Assembly: GCA_022826125.1 (NCBI GenBank)
Contig: JAJDVM010000012.1
Coordinates: 1-45,895 of the forward strand
Origin: Defluviicoccus sp.
GTDB taxonomy: Bacteria > Pseudomonadota > Alphaproteobacteria > MPNO01
Direction: 5' to 3'
Length of the DNA stretch: 45,895 nucleotides
Below, in pieces: positions 1 to 7,709 of this stretch (position 1 is the first letter of the stretch; each line of letters opens with the position of its first letter). The notes below the pieces were generated by a model that was not told the origin of the DNA, did no database searches, and saw only the letters and a program-made list of their open reading frames with translations. Both the position numbers and the translations under genes were made by a program.

Positions 1-379
1 CGGACTCCGATGTCTCGCCCGCCAGCACCCGCCGCAACGCCGACAGCGCGACGAGATTGATCGGGTTGGCGCGGTTGTAGAACGCCATCACGGAGGCCGC
101 GGATTCGAGCGCCGCGCGGTCGAGGCTTCCGTCCTCGGCCAAGCGGAGCATGGCGGGCGCCGGCAGGGAAGACGCGATTTCCGCCCCGAGGACACGAAAG
201 GCGCCGGCGGAAAAGGCTTCCTCCAACGCGTCGTAGGCCCATTCCAGCACGCCCGGCCGGCTCGCCATGTGGCGCCACACAAGGTTCGTGGAGGGAAGGC
301 CCGTGGAGTCGAGGATCGCACGATAGATCCCGGCGACGCGGCCGGTCGCATCGGATTCGGGGATTTCGGGCAGGCTCAC
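1..379 (-). CDS. DehI-like (halocarboxylic acid dehalogenase family) protein, truncated by window edge
   Basis: The first 126 codons of a minus-strand gene are visible; its C-terminal part lies outside the window. I chose GTG at 379 because the frame upstream offers no better start before the divergent gene at 460. The fragment contains a segment reading NLVWRHMASRPGVLEWAY and later YNRANPINLVALSALRRVL. This is the pattern I associate with DehI-domain proteins, which include cofactor-free 2-haloacid dehalogenases and many relatives of unknown function. The catalytic Asp and Asn region cannot be judged here, so dehalogenase activity is not shown. An 80-bp gap separates it from the divergent catabolic operon, so the two may share a control region. 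The family call is moderately sure; the substrate is unknown. Confidence 0.55.
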   Translation of the reverse strand, partial: MSLPEIPESDATGRVAGIYRAILDSTGLPSTNLVWRHMASRPGVLEWAYDALEEAFSAGAFRVLGAEIASSLPAPAMLRLAEDGSLDRAALESAASVMAFYNRANPINLVALSALRRVLAGETSES

Positions 380-459
380 GGCCGCGCCCCTCGCGGACGC
401 CAGGTTTGATCTGCGCGCGCCGATGGGCGATCCTTCGCCCGGCACAGCGGGAGGCGCGC

Positions 460-1617
460 ATGGCCGAAATACGTCTCGGCGTAGCGATGAACGGCGTCAG
501 CGGCCGGATGGGCACCAACCAGCACCTGATCCGGTCGATCGCGAAGATACGCGCAGAAGGCGGGGTCGCGCTGAGCGATGGGCGGCGGATCGTCCCGGAC
601 CCGCTCTTCGTCGGGCGCAGCGAAGACAAGCTCGCGGCCCTCGCCGCCACCCACGGCTTCGACAAGTGGACGACCGATCTCGACGCGGCCATCCGGGACC
701 CCGACTATCCGCTGTTCTTCGATACCGCGAGCACCGTCCATCGTGCCGAAATCCTGCGCAAAGCCATAGACGCGGGCAAGCACATCTATTGCGAAAAGCC
801 GTCTGCCGCGACATTGGAGGACGCGCTCGACATATACCGGCGCGCCGAAAAGGCCGGCATCCGCCACGGCGTCGTGCAGGACAAGATCTTCCTGCCGGGC
901 CTGCTCAAGATGAAGCAACTGATCGACGACGGCGCGCTCGGCCGGCTGCTCTCGGTCAAGATCGATTTCGGCTACTGGGTGTTCGAGGGGGACTGGCGGC
1001 CGGCGCAGCGCCCGTCCTGGAACTACCGCAAGGCCGATGCCGGCGGGATCATCCTCGACATGATGCCGCACTGGCGCTACGTGCTCGACAACGTGTTCGG
1101 CAAGGTGCGGAGCGTGGTCTGCCGTGGCGCGATCAACTTCGACCGGCGCTGGGACGAGAACGACGAGCCCTACGACGCCGATGCGGACGACGGTTCCTGC
1201 GCGATGATCGAGCTCGACAATGGCGCGGTCGCGCAGATCTTCGCCTCCTGGTGCACGCGCGTGCGCAAGGACGACCTCGTGACCTTCCACGCCGACGGCG
1301 TCCTGGGCGCGGCTGTATCGGGGCTGACGCGCTGCTTCGTGCAGGACCGGGACGCCACGCCTTCTCCGGTCTGGAACCCCGACGAGCCGCAGACCATCGA
1401 CTTCTTCGGCACCTGGCAGGAGTATGGCGCCGACCTCTCCTTCGACAACGGGTTCAAGACCGAGTGGGAGATGTTCATCCGATCGCTCTACGACGACGGG
1501 CCGTTCACCTGGAACCTCCTGGAGGGCGCGAAGGGCGTTCAGCTCGCCGAGCGGGCGCTTCGGAGCTGGGAGGAGCGGCGCTGGATCGATGTCGAGCCGC
1601 TGGAGGCGGGCCCATGA
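460..1617 (+). CDS. Gfo/Idh/MocA-family NAD(P)-dependent oxidoreductase
   Basis: A 385-residue protein. An upstream in-frame start exists at 406, but ATG 460 has a good ribosome-binding site (GGGAGG, about 8 bases ahead) and puts the Rossmann motif at the true N terminus. Residues 7-18 (GVAMNGVSGRMG) form the dinucleotide-binding loop. E112-K113-P114 is the family's catalytic EKP motif, followed by the usual alpha/beta substrate domain. Members oxidise or reduce sugar, inositol and other cyclic polyol hydroxyls. It is the first gene of a seven-gene operon and overlaps the DUF993 gene by 4 bases (ATGA). A Gfo/Idh protein, a DUF993 protein and a sugar isomerase-like protein recur together in polyol cassettes. 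Here they precede ring-cleavage-type genes, which makes the substrate uncertain. Confidence 0.88.
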   Translation: MAEIRLGVAMNGVSGRMGTNQHLIRSIAKIRAEGGVALSDGRRIVPDPLFVGRSEDKLAALAATHGFDKWTTDLDAAIRDPDYPLFFDTASTVHRAEILRKAIDAGKHIYCEKPSAATLEDALDIYRRAEKAGIRHGVVQDKIFLPGLLKMKQLIDDGALGRLLSVKIDFGYWVFEGDWRPAQRPSWNYRKADAGGIILDMMPHWRYVLDNVFGKVRSVVCRGAINFDRRWDENDEPYDADADDGSCAMIELDNGAVAQIFASWCTRVRKDDLVTFHADGVLGAAVSGLTRCFVQDRDATPSPVWNPDEPQTIDFFGTWQEYGADLSFDNGFKTEWEMFIRSLYDDGPFTWNLLEGAKGVQLAERALRSWEERRWIDVEPLEAGP

Positions 1618-2780
1618 CGACCGTCGATCTGCCGACCGCCGACGGCAAGATACTGCCGTTCGAGATGAGCGCGCCGCGCATCTCGGCCGAACGACCGAAG
1701 CGTCCGTTCAACCGGATCGCATTCGCCGCCGCTCATGTCGTCGCCGACCCTCTCGCCGACAACGATCCGTGGATCGACCCCGCGATCGACTGGGAAGCGA
1801 CGCTCGCCTTCAGGCGCCACCTGTGGGCGCTCGGCCTCGGCGTGGCCGAAGCGATGGACACCGCCCAGCGCGGCATGGGGCTGGACTGGAACACCTCGCT
1901 CGAACTCATCCGCCGGAGCGTCGCGGAGGCGCGCGCGACGCCGGGCGCCGTGCTCGCCTCTGGCGCGGGCACGGACCACGTCGCGCCCGACCCGGACCTC
2001 GCGATCGAGGACGTCATCGCGGCATACGAGGAGCAATGCGGCGCGGTCGAGGAGGCCGGCGGTCGGATAATCCTGATGGCCTCGCGCGCCCTGGCCGCGG
2101 CCGCCAGGGAGCCGGAGGACTATCTCAGGGTCTACGACCGCATCCTGTCGCAGGTGTCGGAACCCGTCATCATCCACTGGCTGGGCGAGATGTTCGATCC
2201 CGCGCTGGCCGGCTATTGGGGCCACGACGACCACTGGGAAGCGATGGAAGTCTGTCTCGCCGTGCTCGAGGCCAATGCGGCGAAGGTGGACGGGATCAAG
2301 ATCTCGCTGCTCGACAAGGACAAGGAGATCGCGCTTCGCCGCCGCCTGCCGGACGGCGTTCGCATGTATACCGGCGACGACTTCAATTTCCCGGAACTGA
2401 TCGAGGGCGACGAAGAGGGCTATTCGGACGCGCTGCTCGGCATCTTCGATGCGATCGCGCCGGCGGCCTCGGCCGCGCTGGCGGCGCTTTCGGGAAACCG
2501 GCGGGAGGATTTCCGCGCCATCCTCGCCCCGACGCTGGAACTCTCGCGCCACATCTTCCGCGCGCCGACCCGGTTCTACAAGACGGGCGTCGTGTTCATG
2601 GCCTATCTCAACGGGCTGCAGGATCACTTCGTCATGGTCGGCGGGCAGCAAAGCGCGCGGTCCGCCGTCCACCTTGCCGAAATCTTCCGCCTCGCCGACC
2701 GGGCGGGCCTTCTCTCGGATTCGGAGCGCGCGGCGACCCGGATGCGGGACACCATGCGGCTGCACGGGATCGCCGCCTGA
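1614..2780 (+). CDS. DUF993 family protein, dihydrodipicolinate synthase/aldolase-like
   Basis: A 388-residue protein beginning at ATG 1614, which overlaps the preceding stop as ATGA and so suggests translational coupling. The sequence matches DUF993, a branch of the DapA/N-acetylneuraminate-lyase TIM-barrel superfamily. Lys229, in a GIKISLL strand, is the expected Schiff-base lysine. Family proteins are thought to be class I aldolases or dehydratases, but few have been tested. It is longer than DapA (about 290 residues), as is usual for DUF993. The next gene starts inside its stop codon (TGATG). The context suggests carbon-carbon cleavage or dehydration of the oxidised product of the upstream dehydrogenase; that is inference. 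Confidence 0.85.
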   Translation: MTTVDLPTADGKILPFEMSAPRISAERPKRPFNRIAFAAAHVVADPLADNDPWIDPAIDWEATLAFRRHLWALGLGVAEAMDTAQRGMGLDWNTSLELIRRSVAEARATPGAVLASGAGTDHVAPDPDLAIEDVIAAYEEQCGAVEEAGGRIILMASRALAAAAREPEDYLRVYDRILSQVSEPVIIHWLGEMFDPALAGYWGHDDHWEAMEVCLAVLEANAAKVDGIKISLLDKDKEIALRRRLPDGVRMYTGDDFNFPELIEGDEEGYSDALLGIFDAIAPAASAALAALSGNRREDFRAILAPTLELSRHIFRAPTRFYKTGVVFMAYLNGLQDHFVMVGGQQSARSAVHLAEIFRLADRAGLLSDSERAATRMRDTMRLHGIAA

Positions 2781-3601
2781 TGCCGGGCATCGAGAAGCTC
2801 GCGATCAACCAGGCCACCACGCGCGACCGATGGACGCTGCGCGAGGCGATCGAGGGCTATGCGCGCCACGGGGTGCGGGGGATTTGCGTCTGGCGGGACA
2901 AGCTTGCCGAATGCGGAGTGAGCCAAGCGGTAAGGCTGCTGAGCGATCACGGGATGACCGTGACGGGCCTGTGCCGGGGCGGCATGTTCGGCGGCGCCGA
3001 TGCGTCGACCTGGCGGGCAACGATCGACGACAATCTCAGGGCCATCGAGGAAGCTGCGGCGATCGGCGCGCGCACGCTGATAATGCTCGCGGGCGGTCTG
3101 CCAAAGGGATCGAAGGATCTTCCGGGCGCCCGCGCGCGCGTGGCGGAAGGCATCGCCGAAATCCTGCCGGCCGCGCGCGCCGCCGGCGTACCGCTCGCCA
3201 TCGAGCCGCTGCACCCGATGACCTGTGCCTCGCGCGGCTGCGTGACCACGCTGGGGCTCGCCAACGATCTCTGCGACGAGCTCGGAGAGGGCGTCGGCGT
3301 CGCGGTCGATGTCTACCACGTGTGGTGGGATCCGGCGCTCGACGCGGAGATCGCGCGGGCAGGCGACCGCATCCTCGCCTTCCATGTCAACGACTGGCTC
3401 CCCGACACCAGGGACCTGGTGTTCGACCGGGGCATGATGGGCGACGGGGTGGTCGACATCCCGCGCATCCGCCGCCTGGTGGAGCGAGCCGGCTATGACG
3501 GGATGAACGAGGTCGAGATATTCTCCGCCGAGAACTGGTGGAAGCGCGACCCCGACGAGGTGGTCGCGGTCTGTATCGAGCGCCACGAAACCGCGGTCTG
3601 A
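2780..3601 (+). CDS. Sugar phosphate isomerase/epimerase-like TIM-barrel protein
   Basis: A 273-residue AP-endonuclease-2 type TIM barrel starting at ATG 2780, one base inside the previous stop codon. Candidate metal ligands are E142 (IEPLHP), D177 and H180 (VDVYHVWW), H202 (FHVND) and E246 (NEVEIFS), spaced as in xylose-isomerase-like enzymes such as IolE, IolI and 3-dehydroshikimate dehydratase. The family covers epimerases, 2-keto-inositol dehydratases and dehydroshikimate dehydratases. Given the ring-opening enzymes downstream, a dehydratase producing an aromatic or enolic ring is an attractive alternative to sugar epimerisation. I cannot separate these from sequence alone. A 30-bp gap with a GGGGAGGAG ribosome-binding site precedes the next gene. 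Confidence 0.85.
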   Translation: MPGIEKLAINQATTRDRWTLREAIEGYARHGVRGICVWRDKLAECGVSQAVRLLSDHGMTVTGLCRGGMFGGADASTWRATIDDNLRAIEEAAAIGARTLIMLAGGLPKGSKDLPGARARVAEGIAEILPAARAAGVPLAIEPLHPMTCASRGCVTTLGLANDLCDELGEGVGVAVDVYHVWWDPALDAEIARAGDRILAFHVNDWLPDTRDLVFDRGMMGDGVVDIPRIRRLVERAGYDGMNEVEIFSAENWWKRDPDEVVAVCIERHETAV

Positions 3602-3631
3602 CGCGAAGGGCCGCAACGGGGAGGAGAACCC

Positions 3632-4765
3632 ATGGCGACCGTCGAACCGGCAACCGGCTCCAACCGGGACGCGCGCCTCGACGCGCTTTACGAGAGGCTG
3701 GACGCGCACGACATGGCGCCCTACTGGGCCGTCAGCACCGATACCGAGAACGACGAGGACGCGCAGATCTTGAAGGCGGGAAAGGCGCGGCCTTATGTAT
3801 GGAAATACAAGGACATAGAGCCGATTCTTTACGAAGCGGCGGAACTCGTCACCATGGACGATTCCGAGCGCCGGTCGGTCGTGCTGGTCAATCCCGGCCT
3901 CGCCCCGGTCCGCGCGACGGTGACGACGCTCTATACCGCCTACCGGCTCAACGACCCGCGCGAGATCATGCCGCCGCACCGCCATTCGATAAACGCCGTC
4001 AGGATCGGTCTCACCGGCGCCAGCAACTTCACCGGCGTCGAGGGCGAGAACATCGTCTTCGGGCCGGGCGATCTGGTGCTCACTCCGGCCGACGCGTGGC
4101 ACAACCACGGCAACCGGGGCGACGATTTCGCGGTCAATGTGAGCGTGCTCGACCTGCCGCTCACCGAAGTGCTGAACGCGGCGGGCTTCGAGCACCATTA
4201 CGAGGAGGACGGCGTCGCCAGGCGCGAGCAGACGGCGCGGTTCTCGGACGACTATTCGGCGCGGGTCTACGGCCAGGGCGGGCTGTTGCCCCGTTTCGTC
4301 GACCATGGGCGCGGCGCCGGACGGTCGTCGCCGATGTACGTCTATCGCTGGGACTCGACGCGCGAGCTGCTGGAGAAGTTCCGCGACCATGAGGGCAGCC
4401 CGTACGACGCGATCGCGGTCGAGTACACCGACCCGACGACCGGGCGGCCGCCCTACCCCACGATGACCTTCTTCGGCCAGCTCCTCAGGCCCGGCGAGCG
4501 CACCCGCCCGCAGCGCCAGAACGCGAGCCTGGTCTGTTTCCCGTTCGAGGGCAGCGGCCATTCCATCGTCGACGGCGAAAGGCTCGACTGGCAGCAATTC
4601 GACGCGATCGCGGTGCCCGGCAATTCGTGGTTCGAGCACGTCAACGGCTCGGACAGCGAGGACGCGATCCTGTTCGTGGTCAGCGACGAGCCGACGCTCT
4701 CGACGCTCGGCTTCCTCCGGCGCTTCGGCAGGACCGACTCCGGAGAAGTCGTGCGGCTGGTCTAG
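3632..4765 (+). CDS. Gentisate 1,2-dioxygenase-like bicupin
   Basis: A 377-residue double-cupin protein of the length expected for gentisate / 1-hydroxy-2-naphthoate / salicylate dioxygenases. The N-terminal cupin has the Fe(II) site: H116-R117-H118 followed by the A-V-R continuation typical of gentisate dioxygenase (HRHxxxAxR), and a later His in WHNHGN (H157/H159). A second cupin (residues about 240-365) lacks an equally clear metal triad, as in known family members. The start ATG 3632 is preceded by GGGGAGGAG. Such enzymes open monohydroxylated or dihydroxylated rings next to the hydroxyl to give pyruvate-type ketoacids, which suits the FAH-family hydrolase at 6485. The exact ring substrate is not determinable. 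Confidence 0.82.
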   Translation: MATVEPATGSNRDARLDALYERLDAHDMAPYWAVSTDTENDEDAQILKAGKARPYVWKYKDIEPILYEAAELVTMDDSERRSVVLVNPGLAPVRATVTTLYTAYRLNDPREIMPPHRHSINAVRIGLTGASNFTGVEGENIVFGPGDLVLTPADAWHNHGNRGDDFAVNVSVLDLPLTEVLNAAGFEHHYEEDGVARREQTARFSDDYSARVYGQGGLLPRFVDHGRGAGRSSPMYVYRWDSTRELLEKFRDHEGSPYDAIAVEYTDPTTGRPPYPTMTFFGQLLRPGERTRPQRQNASLVCFPFEGSGHSIVDGERLDWQQFDAIAVPGNSWFEHVNGSDSEDAILFVVSDEPTLSTLGFLRRFGRTDSGEVVRLV

Positions 4766-4838
4766 AGTCGATTGAAAGCGACTTCGGCGCGCGTATCATG
4801 ACGATGTCCACGACAGGCGCCGCACTGCGAGGTGTTCC

Positions 4839-5693
4839 ATGATCGAGCTGGTAGACATTCGCTATGTTCGGCTCGGCACGCGCGATGTCGACTCGGCGGT
4901 ACGGTTCGCGACCGAAACGCTCGGCCTCGAACTGGTCCGGCGCGAGAACGGCGCGGCCTACGTGCGGGGCGACGACCGCGACCACAACCTTTGCTATTTC
5001 GAGGGCGCGCCCGACGACCATACACTCGGCTTCGAGGTGGCGACCGGGGAGATGCTGGACCGGGCCGTCTCCGAGCTGGAAGCGGCCGGCGTCGAGGTCG
5101 CGCGGGGCACGCCGGAGGGCGCCGCCGACCGCAGGGTTACCGACTACATCAGCTTTCCGGATCCGACCGGCAACAATATCGACCTCGTGGTGCGCCCGTT
5201 CCACAGCGGCAAGCGCTATTTCCCGAGCCGCGACGCGGGAATCCAGGAATTTTCCCATGTCGGGCTCAAGACCACCGACGCGCCGCGCGACGAGGCGTTC
5301 TGGACGACGCATTTCAACATCCGCGCCAACGACTGGATCGGCGATGCGGCGCTGATGTCGTTCGACAAGGTGCATCACCGCCTCGCCCTCTTCCCGGCAA
5401 GCGAGCCCGGCGTGCAGCACATCAACTTCCAGGTCGAGAGCGTCGACGACATCATGCGCTCGCACTACTTCCTCACCGAGCGGCAGGTGCGGATCGTCTT
5501 CGGGCCGGGCCGGCACCCGACCTCGGGCGCCCGCTTCCTCTATTTCGAGGGGCCCGACGAGATGGTCTACGAATATTCCCACGGCGTGCGGCTGATCGAG
5601 GATCCCGACTACCGGCCGCGGCAATTCCCGTTCGACGACTCCTCGCTCTGCATGTGGGGCGCGAAGCCGGACATCGTGGAGTTCAAGAGCTGA
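4839..5693 (+). CDS. Type I extradiol ring-cleavage dioxygenase-like protein (two VOC modules)
   Basis: A 284-residue protein made of two vicinal-oxygen-chelate modules (about 1-120 and 132-265), the layout of BphC-type catechol 2,3-dioxygenases. The C-terminal module keeps the 2-His-1-carboxylate iron set: H140 (FSHVGL), H194 (GVQHINF) and E245 (MVYEYS). It also keeps second-shell residues: the H179-H180 pair in VHHRLAL, H226 in GRHP and Y244. This completeness argues for an active ring-cleaving enzyme rather than a glyoxalase relative. The start ATG 4839 lies 73 bp after the previous stop. The operon therefore carries two unrelated ring-opening folds (this one and the cupin at 3632). The substrate is unknown. 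Confidence 0.84.
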   Translation: MIELVDIRYVRLGTRDVDSAVRFATETLGLELVRRENGAAYVRGDDRDHNLCYFEGAPDDHTLGFEVATGEMLDRAVSELEAAGVEVARGTPEGAADRRVTDYISFPDPTGNNIDLVVRPFHSGKRYFPSRDAGIQEFSHVGLKTTDAPRDEAFWTTHFNIRANDWIGDAALMSFDKVHHRLALFPASEPGVQHINFQVESVDDIMRSHYFLTERQVRIVFGPGRHPTSGARFLYFEGPDEMVYEYSHGVRLIEDPDYRPRQFPFDDSSLCMWGAKPDIVEFKS

Positions 5694-5738
5694 CCGCCGG
5701 CGCGCGACAACAGGATTTGGGCGAACCGGGGGCGCTTC

Positions 5739-6443
5739 TTGGCTGAAACCGAATTCGGCGCGGTCGGAGAGCCGATCGAAGCGACGCAGATTCGCGTCCG
5801 CAAGGCGGCGCGGGCGCTCGCGCGGCACGATCTCGGCCACGCCTACGGCCATGTCAGCGCCAGGCTCGACGACGAGCGGTTCCTGGTCTGCGCGGCCAGG
5901 CCGATGGGGCTGATCGGCCCCGGCGAGCCCGGCAGCGTGGTGCCCGTCGAGGGCGCGTTGCCGGACGGCGTTCTCGGCGAGGTGCGCTGCCACCAGCAGA
6001 TCTACCGCCGCCGGCCGGACGTGAACGGCATCTGCCGGACCTTCCTGCGCGAGACGATGACGCTCTCCACCTTCCGGCGGGTGCCGCGCGCGCGGCACGG
6101 TTTCGGAACCTACTTCGCGCCCGGACCGGCCCTTTGGGACGATCCGGCCTTGCTGCGCTCGGACGAGGCGGCGGCGGCGCTCGCCGAATGCCTGGGCGAA
6201 TCGCGCGCGGTGGTCATGCGGGGCAACGGCGTTATCCTGACCGGCGCCACCGTCGAGGAAAGCATCGTGATGGCCTTCTATCTCGAGGAGGCCGCGCGAA
6301 CCGAGCTTGCCGTTATGGCGGTCGGCGACAATGCGGAATCGGTCGAGATACCGCTCGATGAAGCAAGGGCCCGGGCAACCAGCACGGGCCGGATTTTCGA
6401 GAGGATGTGGGATTACCTGACCGACGGGGATCCCGAAAACTAG
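5739..6443 (+). CDS. Class II aldolase/adducin-family protein with altered metal site
   Basis: A 234-residue protein read from TTG 5739, which has a purine-rich GGGGG stretch just upstream; no ATG lies near the domain start. The fold signature is clear: GHVSARL, LIGPG, a VRCHQQIYRRRPDVNG stretch and a RGNGVILTG segment. In canonical members the third block ends in a zinc-binding His-x-His and the last block reads RxHG. Here these are C99-R100-T101 and N163, so three expected zinc ligands are absent. It may be a non-zinc or catalytically divergent member, as some decarboxylase and hydrolase-like relatives are. Its operon position suggests it processes a ring-opened intermediate. Family call firm, chemistry open. 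Confidence 0.75.
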   Translation: MAETEFGAVGEPIEATQIRVRKAARALARHDLGHAYGHVSARLDDERFLVCAARPMGLIGPGEPGSVVPVEGALPDGVLGEVRCHQQIYRRRPDVNGICRTFLRETMTLSTFRRVPRARHGFGTYFAPGPALWDDPALLRSDEAAAALAECLGESRAVVMRGNGVILTGATVEESIVMAFYLEEAARTELAVMAVGDNAESVEIPLDEARARATSTGRIFERMWDYLTDGDPEN

Positions 6444-6484
6444 CCGGCCGCGACAGCGTCCGGCGCAACATCGGGGAGACGGAT

Positions 6485-7351
6485 ATGCGTCTGGTGAGTT
6501 TCAAGAAGGGTCGCGGCAGCGCCATCGGCGTGCGTACCGACGACGGCATCGTGGATCTTTCGGTTGCCGACGAGAGCCTGCCGGGGGACATGATCGGGCT
6601 GCTGAGCGGGGGCGACAGGGCGCTCGCGCGAGCGGCGCGGGCGGCACGGAAGCCGCCGGAAGGCTCGGTGATCAAGCGGCGCGTCAACCACCTGCCGCCG
6701 GTCCCCAACCCGGGCAAGGTGATCTGCGTCGGGCTGAATTACAGCGACCACGCGGCGGAGGCCGGCATGAAGCCGCCGGACTATCCCGTCCTGTTCCTGC
6801 GCACCCCGGCCTCGCTGGTGGGCCACGGCCAGCCCATCCTGCGGCCCAAGGCGTCGAAGCATCACGACTACGAGGCCGAGCTCGTCGCGGTCATCGGCAA
6901 GCCGGGCCGCCGCATCGCCAAGGCGCGGGCGCTGGATCACGTCGCGGGCTACTCGATCGCCAACGAGGGATCGATCCGCGACTACCAGCTGAAGACCTCG
7001 CAGTGGATGATCGGCAAGAGCTTCGATGCGTCCGGCTCGTTCGGCCCGGAGATCGTCACGCCCGACGAGCTGCCCAACAAGGGCGCGAAGGGGCTGAAGA
7101 TCGAGGCGCGGCTGAACGGCGAGACGCTGCAATCCTCGACCACGTCGTCGATGATTTTCGACGTGGCGACGCTGGTCAACGAATGCAGCAAGATCTTCGC
7201 TCTGGAGACCGGCGACATCATCGTCACCGGCACCCCGGCGGGGGTCGGGTTCGTGCGCAAGCCGCCGATCTTCATGACCCCGGGAGACACCTGCGAGATC
7301 GAAATCGAAGGGATCGGCGTGCTGTCGAACCCGATCGAGCGGGAAAAGTAG
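6485..7351 (+). CDS. Fumarylacetoacetate hydrolase (FAH) family protein
   Basis: A 288-residue FAH-fold protein. ATG 6485, with GGGGAG ahead, is preferred over an earlier in-frame ATG at 6407 because the domain begins at MRLVSF. The metal-binding block HHDYEAELVAVIGK (mid-protein) supplies Glu ligands. It is followed by SIRDYQLKTSQWMIGKSFD with the usual Asp and Lys, and by a C-terminal TGTPAGVGF turn. Homologues hydrolyse acylpyruvates, isomerise or hydrate ring-fission products, or decarboxylate oxaloacetate. As the last gene of the operon it is the natural step after cleavage by either dioxygenase. It ends 33 bp before a convergent lipoprotein gene. Confidence 0.87.
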   Translation: MRLVSFKKGRGSAIGVRTDDGIVDLSVADESLPGDMIGLLSGGDRALARAARAARKPPEGSVIKRRVNHLPPVPNPGKVICVGLNYSDHAAEAGMKPPDYPVLFLRTPASLVGHGQPILRPKASKHHDYEAELVAVIGKPGRRIAKARALDHVAGYSIANEGSIRDYQLKTSQWMIGKSFDASGSFGPEIVTPDELPNKGAKGLKIEARLNGETLQSSTTSSMIFDVATLVNECSKIFALETGDIIVTGTPAGVGFVRKPPIFMTPGDTCEIEIEGIGVLSNPIEREK

Positions 7352-7363
7352 GGCCCGGACCGG

Positions 7364-7385
7364 GCGGGGCCGAACGCGGCCCCGC
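7364..7385. terminator. Candidate bidirectional terminator hairpin
   Basis: A perfect 9-bp GC stem (GCGGGGCCG / CGGCCCCGC) with loop AACG lies between the convergent genes ending at 7351 and 7385. There is no clear T-run on either side, so intrinsic termination would be weak. The placement is the main support. Confidence 0.4.
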
Positions 7386-7645
7386 TACGGCCTCGTCTCG
7401 ACCGGTTCGAGGACGGACCCTTTCGGGCAATAGGCGTCGCCGTTGGCGCGCCAGAGAATTTCGGTCGTCCTCGTCCGGCCGAAGATCGTGCCGGCCTCGG
7501 CGGAACAGGTGCACGCCATCGTCTGGCAGGCCAGCGCGAGGTTGGGAGCCCTCTCGGGTCCGGCGCGCCCGGTGCTCCCGCATGCCGCGAGCGACAAGGA
7601 GAGCGCCGCCGCCAAAGAAGCCGTGATCGCACGGTGCAATGCCAT
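7385..7645 (-). CDS. Small cysteine-rich putative lipoprotein
   Basis: An 86-residue protein with a short basic N terminus, a hydrophobic stretch (residues 7-20) and a lipobox LAAC placing the lipidated Cys at position 22. It is therefore probably exported and anchored in a membrane. The mature part is about 65 residues and has four further cysteines (C40, C45, C47, C73), suggesting disulfides or metal binding. I do not recognise the family. It starts at ATG 7645 with GAGGAC upstream and has its own likely promoter inside the end of the neighbouring binding-protein gene, so it is probably not simply part of that operon. Confidence 0.6.
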   Translation of the reverse strand: MALHRAITASLAAALSLSLAACGSTGRAGPERAPNLALACQTMACTCSAEAGTIFGRTRTTEILWRANGDAYCPKGSVLEPVETRP

Positions 7646-7680
7646 CGCGGTATTCGTCCTCGGTCAGACAGGAGCGTGGA

Positions 7681-7709
7681 GAATTAGGGACGCCCCGGCC
7701 TTGCGTCAA
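7681..7709 (-). promoter_or_regulatory. Sigma-70-type promoter for the lipoprotein gene
   Basis: On the minus strand TTGACG (7709-7704) and TAATTC (7686-7681) are separated by 17 bases, 35 bases ahead of the lipoprotein ATG. The -35 box overlaps the last codons of the upstream gene (stop at 7706). Confidence 0.5.

Noticed and set aside
423-1613. Long in-frame extension upstream of the DUF993 gene
   Set aside because: It is an Arg-rich shadow of the Gfo/Idh gene; homology begins at ATG 1614.
1424-2779. In-frame extension upstream of the sugar isomerase-like gene
   Set aside because: It reads as a shifted frame of the DUF993 gene; the real start is ATG 2780 in the overlap.
2624-4639. A 671-codon minus-strand open frame across the plus-strand catabolic operon
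   Set aside because: It is antisense to three genes with clear motifs, has no domain pattern, and is typical of high-GC codon bias.
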